A stretch of DNA of 64,000 nt from Heliocidaris erythrogramma (GCA_025617745.1 CM046859.1:23870006-23934005); one strand, 5' to 3'; positions 10,577-22,269 are shown, numbered from the stretch's first letter. Numbers and translations: made by a program. Notes: a model not told the origin generated them from the letters alone.

Positions 10577-11907
10577 GTCAGAGCATCCATTTTCTATCTT
10601 TCACGATTATGATGAAGGGAGCCCTCAGCGCTCGTAGTGGTACCGGCGCGATCGGTTCGTCGATCTCCTACGAAGACCTGCAAGGGCCAAACTGACGACG
10701 TAAAAAAATTAAAAATATTACGTACGTACGTAATAATACTATGTACGTACGTACGTAATAATTACTACGTACGTACGTAATAATTACTACGTACGTACGT
10801 AATAATTATTATGTACGTACGTACGTAGTAATTATCACGTACGTACGTAATATTTTTTATTTTTTTAATTTAATACGTAGGTACGTAGTATTATTACGTA
10901 CGTAATATTTTTTATTTTTTTACGTCGTCAGTTTGACCCTTCCAGGTCTTCGTAGAATAGCTTGTGTGCGTAACATTCTGCGTACGTATCTATGGTGCGT
11001 AACCATGTAGAGCGGCCTCACTAGTGCGCAACATATTGAGAGCAGTCGTCATACGTATCGATGTCTGTGTAACAACTACCAAAAACAAGGCTGTAAATGT
11101 AAGTTTTTATAACTTTCTACATTTTGTGTCTTAACGAACTTGTAAATTCATATGTATAGACTGATACCTAAGTATCAGTTTGCCCACAAAAACCTCCATT
11201 TCAAACAAAATTACATCTGTATCCCCAATACCCAGTATACACACATGTATATGATCCTAATGGTCAGTATGACCATTGCTTGCTGATATTAACCATTAGG
11301 AAATATACATGTGTGTATACTGGGTATTGGGGATACAGATGTAATTTTGTTTAAAATGGAGGTTTTTGTGGGCAAACTGATACTTAAATTTAAGTCTATA
11401 TATATTAATTTATAAGTACGTTAAGATACAAAATGTAGAAAGTTATAAAAACTTACATTTACAGCCTTCCTTTTCCAACTTGTCACAGAGACATCCATCC
11501 GTACATGTATGACGACTGCTCTCAATATGTTGCGCACTAGTGAGGCCGCTCTATATGGTTACGCACCATAGATACGTACACAGAATGTTACGCACACAAG
11601 CTATACAGACAAGGTCGATATTACAACGACGGGTGGCCGTTCTCTCCCAAAGACTTTTTCAATTATTGCTCCTCGCCGTTAAAGCACTTTGCTTACTATC
11701 CTTGCACCAGAAGGAATACAGCAGATTGTAGAGAATGCACGATGAGAAGCCTTATAGCTAGATTAAACTCATTAACAACCCCCAAGCTGTCTTAACAACA
11801 GGTAAACAACGAGGTGGAGATCGATGAACCGATCGAGCCGGTACCACTACGAGCGCTGAGGTCTCCCTTCATCATAATCGTGAAAAATACAAAATGGATG
11901 CTCTGAC
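10577..11907. mobile_element. Giant foldback palindrome
   Basis: Two sets of arms share one centre. Outer arms 10577-10668 and 11816-11907 are near-perfect reverse complements (both contain CAGCGCTCGTAGTGGTACCGG or its complement). Inner arms 10957-11264 and 11292-11604 are also near-perfect, leaving a loop of 27 nt. Between outer and inner arms the two sides differ: the left has a separate palindromic insert (10669-10954) and the right about 210 bp of unique sequence. No coding region is evident. If transcribed it would give a hairpin with roughly 300 paired bases. Confidence 0.9.
10669..10954. mobile_element. Palindromic TACGTACG-rich MITE nested in the foldback
   Basis: Its ends are inverted repeats: TACGAAGACCTG, then CAAACTGACGACGTAAAAAA on the left, mirrored by TTTTTTACGTCGTCAGTTTG and CAGGTCTTCGTA on the right. 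The interior is a tandem array of TACGTACGTA blocks separated by AATAATTA-like spacers. It interrupts only the left outer arm, so it probably inserted after the large palindrome formed. Confidence 0.8.
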
Positions 11908-11914
11908 CGGATTT

Positions 11915-12026
11915 CGATTTTTACGAACAACTGTTATAAGCTACTGAAATCCTTGCATTTGATTGGCTGAGAGCAAATTTGTCGGTGAAAATCACCGACA
12001 AAATGCTTGATGAAACGCTCCCCGGG
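11915..12026. mobile_element. MITE family 1 copy (TAAGCTACTGAAATC), truncated
   Basis: It contains GTTATAAGCTACTGAAATCC and GATTGGCTGAGAGCAAATTT, and ends GATGAAACGCTCCCCGGG. Its siblings are at 52935-53070 and 55234-55387. The left terminus is eroded. Confidence 0.65.
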
Positions 12027-12809
12027 TGTAGGCTACGTCATACATATTGTTGTTGAGTGTCTTCAGCTAGTGTCTAGTCTCTAGTCACTTGTGGCAGTAG
12101 TAGTAGTTGCTGGTAATGATGGGGAGCCCTATGTCTGCGCACCTCAGGTTTTGACCTGAAAATGAACAAGAATTTCTTTAATATTCCTCTAAAGCTTTAT
12201 TTTATCTTATTCCTGATATTCTAAATAGTAAGTTTTAAAAAAAAATCTCATCAAAATTAGAGCAAGAAAGTTCAAGAACAATGCCATTTTCACAAGAAAC
12301 GGTGGCCGTGTCATTTCAGCATCAAAAAAACAATGTTGCCCATGTCTGCGCACTCATTCATTTTGCATGCAGTTTGGGAGTTTTGACGTGAAAGACAACA
12401 TTTTGAGGCTTGCAAATAAAAAGTCTGAAATAAGACCGTTTTTTTTTCATTATTGTATCCCCCGGCAGAATGCCGGAGGATACTTTGGATTCAGCAGCGT
12501 TCCACCGCCGCTGCCGCGTCACATTCTTGTGTGCGCTCTAGCGGTCACATTTCTCAACGGATTTCTTTCAAACTTTGTATTGAGGTGTGTCTTGGTAAAA
12601 TCTGGACTCCTATAATTTCTGGTGATGCTGCCCCCAGTGTTTCGTCTTTTATAGGGTAAAAGGCCATATTTTGGGGGATAGTTTGCGTGCGCTCTAGCGG
12701 TCACATTTCTCAACGGATTTCATTCAAATTTTGCATGAAGGAGTCTTTAGGTGTAATCTAAAAACCTGTAGTTTTTGGTGATGCTGCCACCAGTGTCCCG
12801 TCTTTTATA

Positions 12810-13121
12810 GGGTCAAAGGTCATACTTCGGGGGATGGCATGAGTGCACTCTGCAGGCCACATCTCTGGATGGATTTCTTTCAAGTTTTGTATGGAGATGT
12901 ATCTTGGTACGATCTACACATTTATACTTTTTGGTGATGCTGCCCTCATTGTTCCGTCCTTTATAGGGTCAAAGGTCATTTGTCCATTTCTTGCACTCTT
13001 CTGCGTTTCTTGACAGATTTCATTCAAGTTTTGTATGGAAGTGTATCTTGGTAAAATCTACACACCTATAGTTTTGGTGATGCTGCCACCAGTGTCCCGT
13101 CTGTTATAGGGTCAAAGGTCA
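12810..13121 (+). promoter_or_regulatory. DR1 nuclear-receptor-type sites in first array
   Basis: GGGTCAAAGGTCA, a direct repeat of the AGGTCA half-site with one-base spacing, occurs at 12810-12822, 12966-12978 and 13109-13121, once per monomer. Degenerate versions are at 14271-14283, 14415-14427 and 14785-14797. DR1 is the consensus bound by HNF4 and RXR heterodimers. Whether these copies are bound is unknown. Confidence 0.5.
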
Positions 13122-13184
13122 TACTTTGGAGGATGGCGTGAGTGCACTCTGCAGGCCACATTTCATAATGGATTTCTTTCAAGT

Positions 13185-14195
13185 TTTTGTACTGATACTG
13201 ATACTGATACTTGGATTTATTATCTTTCTCAATAATCATATGTACATTCATACTGAATTACAAGAGCATTATATTGTTATATGCAGGTACATTGGATATT
13301 GATTAGATAAAAGGAATAAAAAAATAGCATAAATGTTAATCAAGTCTGATCCCTTAACTAAACTAGTATTATACAAGTCTGTTTACAGCATTAATCATTA
13401 AGAGATAAATGATTTAAAATAGTGGGAAGAAACAACATAGAACAAAAAATAAAACAAGCAACCAAGCAAAATATGACCGAAAATTAAAATCTTGGTTATA
13501 CACTTTTACATATTGTCAGAAAACAAAATAACTTATAGCACACATCATTATCAAGAATCTATCAGCAATTGAGCTACATGTATAAGGGCTTTCCCGAAAG
13601 AAAATTGAGAAGGTTTTTCTCTTAATTCCGAAGTTAGTACATTCCAAAAAAATGTATGATAGAGAAAATTGACCTTGAGTAGTTATCACTTTTGGTAAAC
13701 ATAAACGTTTATTTTCTCTTTGTCTGGTTTCATATCTGTGTTCAATGAAAGAACAGTATTCATTGGTAGATTGTGGCAATTTGTTATTCAACAACTGATA
13801 CATGAAAACACAAATACACAATTTATGAAACTTACAGACATTTAACAATTTTAGCTCCTGAAATATTGGTCTGGAAGGAGCCCTATAAAGCGCTGAGTGT
13901 TATTGCTCTCATAGCCATCTTTTGACTGAGAAACAAACATTTGAGATTACTTTCATAATTACCTCCCCATACCTCTATTCCGTATGATATCTGAGGTTGA
14001 ATGAGTGTCTTATATAATAACAATAGAATTTTCCTTGGTACAAATTGCGGTATTCTATATAAGACACCAATTTTTTTCCTCACACATTTGTTGACATTTT
14101 CAATATGGTTTTTCCATGTCATGTGTTGATCAATATATATTCCTATAAATGATACTACTTCAACTCTTGCTATTTCCAGTTGACCATTTACTTTG
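13185..14195 (-). mobile_element. 5'-truncated non-LTR retrotransposon inserted in the tandem array
   Basis: Minus-strand sequence splits an array monomer (left flank ends CAAGTTTTTGTA, right flank resumes TGGAAATGTATCTTGG). The 3' end on the minus strand is a short microsatellite (ATCAGT units near 13188-13212), as in CR1/L2-like LINEs. The coding remnant is given separately. Confidence 0.7.
13516..14122 (-). pseudogene. LINE reverse-transcriptase C-terminal region, frameshifted
   Basis: The upstream frame (13883-14122) reads TWKNHIENVNKCVRKKIGVL, then ILLLLYKTLIQPQISYGIEV with W and a later Q-K-x-A-x-R. This is the thumb region found after the RT active site of CR1, L2 and Jockey-type LINEs. 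After one frame change the protein continues (to 13516) through LLNVCKFHKLCICVFMYQLL, N.LPQS, Y.TRQRENKRLCLP and SLSYIFL, the standard LINE C-terminal pattern. The RT catalytic motifs are missing (5' truncation). Non-functional. Confidence 0.8.
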
Positions 14196-14448
14196 ATGGA
14201 AATGTATCTTGGTACGATCTACAAATTTATACTTTTTGATAATGCTGCCCTCATTGTTCCGTCCTTTATAGGGTCAAAGATCATATGTCTTTTGTGCGCT
14301 CTAAATTCCACATTTCTTGACGGATTTCTTTGAAATTTTATATGGAGGTGTGTCTTAGTGAAATCTACACATCTATAGTGTTTGCTGATGCTGCCCCAGT
14401 GTTCCACTTTTTATAGGGTCAAATGTCATATTTTGGTTGCATGCATTC

Positions 14449-14670
14449 TGGGGGTCGTTTCCTCAAACCGTCATAACGACAAGATCAGGGACATCTCGAC
14501 ACTGTCGCTCAACTTGTCCGCTAAGTGTCTCACAAAGCCGTCTTTGCCAAGACCAGCGACAACTTCCCTGACAAGTGACTTGTTGGTACTCCAGACCTGT
14601 CATATCTTTTTAGAATTTCCGTAGACAACAGTTATGACTGTCATGGAGCTGATTTGATGAAACGACCCCC
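14449..14670. mobile_element. MITE with GGGGGTCGTTTC ends, nested in the array
   Basis: The termini are perfect 12-bp inverted repeats, GGGGGTCGTTTC at 14449 and GAAACGACCCCC at 14659-14670. It splits an array monomer between TTGCATGCATTCT and TGGAGGACACATTT. Confidence 0.75.
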
Positions 14671-15049
14671 TGGAGGACACATTTGTTGACTGATTTCTTT
14701 CAGATTTTGTATGGAGGTCCATCATAGATTACTCTAGACTTCTACAATTTTTGGTGATGCTGCCCCCAGTGTTCCGTCTTTCATAGGGTCAAAGGTCCTA
14801 TATTAGTGGATATCTTGTGTGCGCTCTGAGGTCACATTTCTTGACAGATTTCTTTTGAATTTTCTATAGAGATGCATTATACTCTAATCTACACACATTG
14901 TTTTGGTGATGCAGCTCCTAGTGTTGAAAATAGTCCAATTCACTGGTGGCAATCTCTATACGCCATCCATTTGTTTGAGGGAGGGGAGGGGAGGGGGGAT
15001 GTTCTTTGTCCCTCCTTTGAATCGCTGCCAGTGCCGGCGGATACATTCG

Positions 15050-15670
15050 CATTGCGCGGCAATGGACATTTCTAGTTTTGACTAGTTTTTTGCATGAATA
15101 CCTATATAGCTATGATAAAGATGAAAAGTTTGTGTTTGTTGCTATTGCCACTGGTAGTAACTAGTACAAGAGTTTTATATCTTGTAACAAGGTCAAATAG
15201 TTCAACTGGATATTAGGATCGCGCAGTTACGTGTGTACGCAGACTTGGGCACTCTAGATACATTTAGCTAGCATATATATATATATATATATGGTTGACA
15301 ACAAGAATGTGTACGGTACACGTAGTAAAATTTTATGAATGTATGCCCAGCCGCCTCTAGAGGAGTAATGTGAGTGACACAACTTTCATAGATTGGACAT
15401 TTTGGATAAGTCAAGATAATAATGGCCCATGTTCATGTTCTTATATGTATAAGAAATCAGATTTATCTTTTTTAAATAATCACAATTTATTTATATTCAG
15501 ATGTTTATAAACTCTCGACTCAGATTAATTTTTTAGGATCAACATAAAATTTCTGAAGTATTTCTTTGTTATTTAATCAATGATTTAAAGAAAAAGCAAG
15601 GCAATTTAAGTCTCTGTTTTAGTATTTTAGGATGTGTACGATGCTATAATAATCCATGTGGTAGAGATGG
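15050..15670. other. Intergenic or first-intron stretch
   Basis: Nothing coding is visible. An (AT)n microsatellite lies near 15273-15292. Confidence 0.6.
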
Positions 15671-15677
15671 ATTGAAT

Positions 15678-15915
15678 GAATAGACCTGTTTACTAAGTGA
15701 TTCAAATTTATGGATGTTTCTGTCCTGGGGACCTAGTAATGAGGTATTCCATTAACCTATCATTAATGAATGAACTACAATACTTGGAATCCAGTTTGCA
15801 TACATTACTTGTTGCTATGTCTGACAAGCCTCTGGCAAGCTTTCAGGTTGTCAAGAACAACCTTTGTTCCAAAAGTATGCATAAAATTTGAATCACTTAG
15901 TAAACAGGTCTATTC
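15678..15915. mobile_element. MITE family 2 copy (GAATAGACC ends)
   Basis: It starts GAATAGACCTGTTTACTAAGTGATTCAAATTTATG and ends with the near-reverse complement. The interior shares TTGGAATCCAGTTTGCATAC and GCAAGCTTTCAGGTTGTCAA with copies at 53304-53538 and (inverted, partial) 21311-21474. A short apparent reading frame inside is not a gene. Confidence 0.75.
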
Positions 15916-15919
15916 CAGC

Positions 15920-16630
15920 CATACTAGTAGTAACTAATTTTGCTATGTAGATTATGTTGTTAATATCTAGTAGTGAAGTGCTGTGTGGTTCCAGTACACA
16001 TGTAGAATATGTAATATGGAGATCATCAGATAAAGTAAGAAGAAGAAAAGATGTTTGGTTATTTTTTTTTTTCCCCCTGTATTTAAACCAAGCTTGATGT
16101 TTGTTCAAAACAGAGCACCTCTCCCGAGGTCAAACACTTTTTGAATTAAATTTTGAAATAAATTTTGTAGCATAAAGTAGTGTAAATGATTAAACAAACA
16201 TTCTGTATACTCTGCAATTGATGCATGTAGTGTAAATGGGCTATATAAACTAGACTTCCTTCAGTTGTTGTATACAGTAGTACAGTGATTTCCCCTTGAG
16301 CAAACACAGATCTGTTTACACTCCAAATTACTAATTAACTCTAAAGTTTGTGTGTGGACATGACTGCTTTGAATAAGAAAAGACCAGCCACACCCACTAC
16401 TGGTTGCATAGCGTCTGACAAGGACACATAGACTTTCATTGCAACACCCCTCAATGTCACTAAAAACAATGTACATAATTAATTTAAAATGTGTGTTAAA
16501 CTTCCAATTTTACTTTATACTCACATGAAATCTATTGCTTGGATGGATTTGTTGAAGTTCAGTCCCTAGCAAGCCATCAGGCAATGTCCACAGGGTATAC
16601 AATTTCAACTTGTGACTGCCAAAACCTGTC
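15920..16630. other. Intergenic or first-intron stretch, nothing recognised
   Basis: AT-rich, without supported genes or clear repeats. Confidence 0.5.
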
Positions 16631-16769
16631 CAGCGCAGTATCGCTTCGCAATAGTGCTGTGTATAGTTACGCACGATTACATTCCATTATGGACTGTGGG
16701 CAGATGACGCAATAAATCATCGTTTTTGGTAAGTTGTAAGTTGGTTAACTAAATTTAACTTAATGAATG

Positions 16770-17316
16770 CAATCAATCGAGCTATATTAGCCAATATGCC
16801 CAGTAATCCTCAAATTGGCAAAAATCCTACCTAGGATATCGAAAAAACAGTGAGCAGAACAGAGGTACTGAATTTCTATAGAGTGGAGGTATAAAGCCTT
16901 AAGAGCAATCAATGGCTATATTAGCTAATATGCCCAGTAATCCTCAAATTGGCAAAAATCCTACCTAGGATATCGAAAAAAACAGTGAGCAGAACAGAGG
17001 TACTGAATTTCTATAGAGTGGAGGTATAAAGCCTTAAGAGCAATCAATGGCTATATTAGCTAATATGCCCAGTAATCCTCAAATTGGCAAAAATCCTACC
17101 TAGGATATCGAAAAAAAACAGTGAGCAGAACAGAGGTACTGAATTTCTATAGAGTGGAGGTATAAAGCCTTAAGAGCAATCAATGGCTATATTAGCTAAT
17201 ATGCCCAGTAATCCTCAAATTGGCAAAAATCCTACATAGGATATCGAAAAAAAAAGTGAGCAGAACAGAGGTACTGAATTTCTATAGAGTGGAGGTATAA
17301 AGCCATAAGAGCAACG
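16770..17316. repeat. Four-copy tandem repeat, ~135-bp unit
   Basis: ATATGCCCAGTAATCCTCAA begins at 16794, 16928, 17063 and 17199 (periods 134, 135, 136). Copies are almost identical; the period grows by one base per copy because the A run after GATATCG lengthens. Hairpin-like segments flank the array: AGCGCAGTATCGCTTCGCAA near 16634, and the palindrome CAGCGCTGTCGC-AA-GCGACAGCGCTG at about 17671-17697, each followed by TGTGTATA. Near-identity suggests recent amplification. It is not a CRISPR array: there are no spacers. Confidence 0.9.
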
Positions 17317-17329
17317 AGCTGTACCGTCA

Positions 17330-17400
17330 ACTGCTCGTGGTCTAGTGGTAAAGAAATCTGCATGGTCAAAGTATCCTTATTCTACACCGCACGTTCTACA
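17330..17400 (+). other. tRNA-like A-box fragment (possible SINE remnant)
   Basis: TGGTCTAGTGG at 17338-17348 fits the internal pol III A box. No B box or clover-leaf follows, so it is not a tRNA gene. The same 11-mer recurs at 18688-18698 (in GATTTGGTCTAGTGGTC), also without a B box. Confidence 0.3.
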
Positions 17401-17704
17401 ATGTTGCTCTTCTTGACTGATACTTTTTTCAGTTATGAATTAACAATAGCGTTTATTCCGTTGAAAATGATAAGAATTTCAATAATATAAACACAAGAAA
17501 CTTGACTAAATATTCACTTGGTCAGGCAGATTTAATGGTGGCTGGGCATAATAACGAATTTGGCCCAATCAATCAATAGTTGAAGTTTTATTTAGTTTAA
17601 TTTCAGCCAAAAGCATGTAGTCGCACTTTTGTAGTCGTGGTTCACAACACTAGAGAATGGGCAGCTCGTACAGCGCTGTCGCAAAGCGACAGCGCTGTGT
17701 ATAT

Positions 17705-19570
17705 TTAACTACTGGGCACATGTAGCTGTATGACCTCATTCCTGCTATGCTACCTATGTGAATGGATCATCTGTTATTGTTTCTTTTATTAAAAGTTTTT
17801 TATCATTTTTTGTTTCACCTTTATGATCGATTTGTGAGCCACTGGCACTGAAGGTCATGTCTGGTATTCTCTAAATTACACTGTATGTTTTTAAAAACTA
17901 TACTGTGTTATACTGGTAGTATTATGGTAGATCTGTATTGAAAAAAGGAATTGTCATGTGAAAGTACTGTATGAACTTGAATTCAGTGATTTCTCCTTGA
18001 GGATTTTCCTTTGGAAATGCACCATTTTATTTAGTGTTTGATTTTATTAATTGGTTCATAGAATCATGCGTGTACAGTAGTAAACGTACATGTACAGGTC
18101 AATGAAAAAAGTTGGGAGTGGAGATCAATTTCAGAAAAAGAGCTGATAAGAGCTCAATTTAAAGATAATAAGAAAACTAAAATAATGAAGGGGAAAAAAG
18201 GTTACAAAAATGATAATACAACATACAATTGCTGCAAGAATATCTAATACCTGATACCGTATCTAATAACTACTGGTAGTATTGCAAGTATTGTCCCCAA
18301 AGTATACATACATAGCAAAAAAACATAAAAAACCCTTTTGTTCAGGGGAACACTTTTCAGAATTTCTAATGTACAGTATGTCCCAGAAATAAAATTGCAA
18401 CCAGACTTTCAGCATCAATAGCTTTCAAACTTTTGAATTAATCTGAATATGGTTTAAGATGATAATATAACTAATTATCTGTATCAATGAAGAAATGAGG
18501 ATTTTTGTAACGTATCATATGTCACTGGTCCATCCAAGTTTTGACCAAAAAAGGATTCACAAAGCACATTGACATTGGGGTATCGATTACGTAAGTAATT
18601 GTCTTGCAATATGAAAAGTATTAAATGAAAAGATTATGAAACTACAACTATTTCTTTTCCAGTATAAGTGAAGAACCCGTCCGATTTGGTCTAGTGGTCA
18701 CAAAGAAATAGGGACCCATGCCATGTCATGGATCCCTTTCTTCCATCTTTTGTCACTTGGCATCCACTTGTCTTTTTTGTTATTGAATGAAAATATTTTG
18801 TTCACAATAGGCAGGTTTACTAACATATTCAAATTCTATGCATACCATTTTTAACAAAGGTAAATAATCATGTAAATAATATCTTCCTAAAGAGATCAAG
18901 ATAAGCCATTCATTGAAAAGACTCATCATTTTGTTTAAAATCTAAATGTAATTAAAGCTATAAAAATTGCTTATCTTTTTTGCATCCATGATTTATTTCA
19001 TTTTGGAAAAGAACATCCAAATGCCTTTTAGTTGCTACAACAGTAACACCAAGAAAGGTTAATGATTATGATGATAAATGAAGCATTCCCATAACAATTA
19101 TAACAGATTTTAAAAATCCAGTAATTTCCTTTTCAAACCATTTACAGGAGTGTGGAATACTTATTATAGATAAAACTGTACATCATGATTTGCATTTTTT
19201 CCCAGTGCACCACCACAGCAGAATTGTATTTTATTTTTTTTTTGGTCAAAGAATGCAGAATGAAAGTCTGCTTGTGAGTCAGCATTTACTAAGGTGTATA
19301 CTCACAATGAACCTGACTCTCGCAGCCTTGCTATTCTTTGTAGTCTTTATTTGTACTATTGTTTGGTTGTTGTGAGAACAGTACCAGTTGGGAATAGGTT
19401 TTGCAGCACTTACTCTTTTATTCTTTATATGAATTTATTTTTGGGATCAGATGTTTGACTTGCAATGACATCATATCAAGCAATCAGTTGATTTGTATAG
19501 ATCAATATATGGGTGTTGTAATTATTATAGGTCTACTTGTATGAACTGGTCTAAGACTTGTTTTTAAGTC
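17705..19570. other. Intergenic or first-intron stretch
   Basis: No gene or clear repeat apart from the second A-box-like string near 18690. It is AT-rich throughout. Confidence 0.5.
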
Positions 19571-19579
19571 ATTACGGTA

Positions 19580-19795
19580 TACAGCCCTGGGAAAATATTA
19601 TTAGACCAAGCTTCTGTAATAAGGGTACTATAATATGCAAACAAAATTATAAAAATGATTTGTCTTTGTATTTCATTGAATGAATACCAAATTCCAGCAA
19701 TTATACCTTGCTTTTATGATATTTATTTCCTTCTTACCACAAAAATAACACTATCAGTAACCATTATTGGTCTAATATTTTTTTCAATGACTGTA
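19580..19795. mobile_element. Tc1/mariner-type MITE, copy 1
   Basis: Ends are TACAGCCCTGGGAAAATATT and the reverse complement of TACAGTCATTGAAAAAAATA, both followed inward by TTAGACCA-like sequence. 216 bp, with TA at each end as expected for Tc1/mariner. An inverted sibling is at 47919-48133. Confidence 0.8.
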
Positions 19796-20086
19796 TAATG
19801 AGGCAATTTTGGTGTGGGTTCCCCCCCCCCTCAAATAAAACCATCTTATTTAAGTCAATTCAGACTTCAGACTTTGGATTATGTTGGTACTGAAATGTGT
19901 ACTAATGTACAGGCTAGTCATGTTGTGATAAAAAAATGTGTGCTTCGTATTTATTTTCAACTTGATTCTTACAGTCCTCCTACTTAACAATGTTTGTTGA
20001 CCATCCTTTGAGTGTTGGTTTAATTTTTCCTGTGCCAGGTCATGAAGGCATTGCATGGAAGTGACATTCTCTGTTTTGAAACTTAA

Positions 20087-20376
20087 AGGGATACGCAACC
20101 GCAGATTGTGGACGTTTTTATGCCGCAAGAGGGCACCATGATCGTTACCTGATCATGCCGTTGCCCGCGGGAGCAAACTTCGAACAGGCTGTTCGCCGCG
20201 CAACATGCACGCTCTGCCTGAGCTCAAGCTGTCTTGCGAGATCGGTCGGCTTCGTGCAGTTCGAAATGTAATCCCAGTAGTCCAACAGACACTTTCGACG
20301 CACAAACTTTGTGTACGAGTGAATGGGGCTTACGCAATCCTGACTTTCCCCCACGGCCACGTGGTTGCGTATCCCT
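20087..20376. mobile_element. TTAA-flanked MITE (290 bp)
   Basis: Terminal repeats are AGGGATACGCAACC (20087-20100) and its exact reverse complement (20363-20376). TTAA flanks both sides (20083-20086, 20377-20380). The interior is GC-rich and gives long spurious reading frames on both strands. Same AGGG-terminus and TTAA target as the Kolobok-like element at 4452. Confidence 0.85.
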
Positions 20377-20380
20377 TTAA

Positions 20381-21300
20381 GGGAAATCAGTGTCATTACA
20401 CCTGTGCAATCTATTTCCAACCTTAAGTAAATATAGTAATATTTTCTCAGGTTGAACTTTATAGGAATGTTTTTTGATGATGAACCAGAGATATCTGAAA
20501 GTTCATGAAAATATGAATCAGTTGCAAGAGTGTTTGCTCAGTTTCGTCAGTGCCAGGCAGTAATGTCGTGGAAATGTGCAAGCTAAATACTCAGGCATTA
20601 CATGTACAGTGTATGTATGTAATTTTTGAAGTGGAAACATAATGTCTTTTAACAGTTTGTTCTTAGTTCATTTTTTTTTGTTTGGTATGACATATTTCTT
20701 TGAACTCGCACTTTTAACTGTAATCTATTATAGAAAAACCTTTTGGTACTCAATACTCTACTTGTGTGCTTATGACCTCCTCCCTAAAAACAATTTGAAT
20801 GGCCAGAATGAATGTCGTTTCACTTTGTCAGTGCCTGGCAGGAATGGCAATGACTTGTACATGTATTTTTTGTTTTGCATTGAAAGATATTTTGTGACTA
20901 ATTTTAGTTTAACTTCAATGATATATGAGATTATATGAGAGAAAGTTATAGTGATGCTGAACCATCCTCCCTGTAAACAGTTTGAATCATACATGTAGGT
21001 TCAGTGCTGGTCCAAACTTTTAGTGCCAGGCAGTGATATTATTTGCACATCACAGCAGGCATATGTATATTTCAAAATTAAAATTTTGTACAAATATGCA
21101 TTATAATAGGACAGACCTAATTATGACGTTGCATTATTATCACAAGGTCAATTTACAATACTGGCCATTAGACTTGAAGCTTGAATGAACTTACCATTAT
21201 GATAGACCTACATGTAAAGCTTGAATGCAGATGCATATGGATGGGTGCAGATTACTGAAGAAAATGGGAAAATGAATTTATAATAACATTGTACACGTAC
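20381..21300. other. Intergenic or first-intron stretch
   Basis: Short diverged direct repeats around GTCAGTGCC(A/T)GGCAG recur near 20547, 20827 and 21021. No gene is recognised. Confidence 0.5.
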
Positions 21301-21310
21301 CTTTACACTA

Positions 21311-21474
21311 GGCCGCTTCGGTAATGTATTCAAATTTTATACATACATTTCGAACAAAGGTGGTTGTTCTTGACAACCCGAAAGCTTGCCGTACATAGCA
21401 ACAAGTAATGTATACAAACTGGATTCCAAGCATTGAGGCTCATTTAAAAAAAGCAGGTTAATGGAATAGCTTGT
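21311..21474. mobile_element. MITE family 2 copy, inverted and truncated
   Basis: It starts GGCCGCTTCGGTAATGTATTCAAA and contains TTGACAACCCGAAAGCTTGC and CAAACTGGATTCCAAGCA, reverse complements of the 15678 and 53304 copies. One end is lost. Confidence 0.65.
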
Positions 21475-21479
21475 CACTG

Positions 21480-22040
21480 GGTGTTCAGAGGAGAAATGGG
21501 CATAAATTTGAATATATTACAGAACCGGTCTACATGTATTACTTCCATCCCTAAACTAAGATGCCAAGTCATGGTTACACTGACTGTATAGCTGTAGCTA
21601 CTTTCTTTATGTCTGGGAAATAGGAAAGCATACATGTACATGTATGTAAATCGTGAAAAGTAAAAGCTAATCTGCATTTCCCAATGAAATTGAATTTGAA
21701 TGGACACGGTCAGGAGTACTAGTTCGATTTCCAATTTCTGTGCATGTTACTCGACTACTATACATGTAGTTCTACATACATATATTTACTTTACAGTATA
21801 CAGAGCTACATGTACGATGTATGGAGTAAATGCTAAATTTCAAATAAATGCCATCAAAATGCTACTATTGTGCGAAAAGTACAGCAAACTATATGTATAG
21901 ACCTTCATCTGTGTAACCCCTCAAAGTAGACTTGGAAAGCTGTACAATGTTTTGTAATATGATTTGTGTATGTAGTTATACAACATGCAATTAAACATTT
22001 TACTATTAAGTACGAAACGTCTTATAGTGTCCATGAGATT
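21480..22040. other. Intergenic or first-intron stretch, nothing recognised
   Basis: AT-rich with several TACATGTA motifs. Confidence 0.5.
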
Positions 22041-22269
22041 TGGACATAGTTTTGAAAGGAGAAAAGTCCATGACGAATCAAGGTTGCCTTGTGGCACTGC
22101 GGCACCGCGGCACCGCGGCACCATGCACTTCTCTCCATAAACAAGTTTTTAACAAGGACCCTGTTCTCAAGTACTCAGATGATCGCACCATCCCCAAGGT
22201 GAGAACGCAGCAAAATCGTTTTGGTGCGATCCATGGCGATCCAAAATCCTGGACCACTGGACCACCTCT

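Larger units (their letters stand above)
12455..15045. repeat. Tandem array of ~143-156 bp monomers with hairpin ends (Pearl/Helitron-like architecture)
   Basis: It begins with a hairpin, GTATCCCCCGGC-AGAAT-GCCGGAGGATAC (12455-12483). Monomers are marked by GGTGATGCTGCC at 12621, 12777, 12933, 13076, then about 14238, 14384, 14753 and 14905. Spacing between intact neighbours is 143-156 bp. Each monomer also has CAACGGATTTCTTTCAA, GTCTTTTATAGGGTCAAAGG and variants. The array is interrupted by a LINE piece (13185-14195) and a MITE (14449-14670). It ends near GTGCCGGCGGATAC (15032-15045), the right half of the starting hairpin. Hairpin-bounded elements with internal ~150-bp repeats are known from marine invertebrates; that class assignment is inference. 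Confidence 0.8.

Noticed and set aside
16770-17316. CRISPR-like array
   Set aside because: Whole ~135-bp units repeat with no variable spacers, in a eukaryotic context.
17338-18698. tRNA genes at two TGGTCTAGTGG sites
   Set aside because: No B box, anticodon arm or acceptor-stem pairing around either A-box-like string.
20145-20426. 91- and 73-residue frames on opposite strands
   Set aside because: They lie almost entirely inside the GC-rich TTAA-flanked MITE and match no family.
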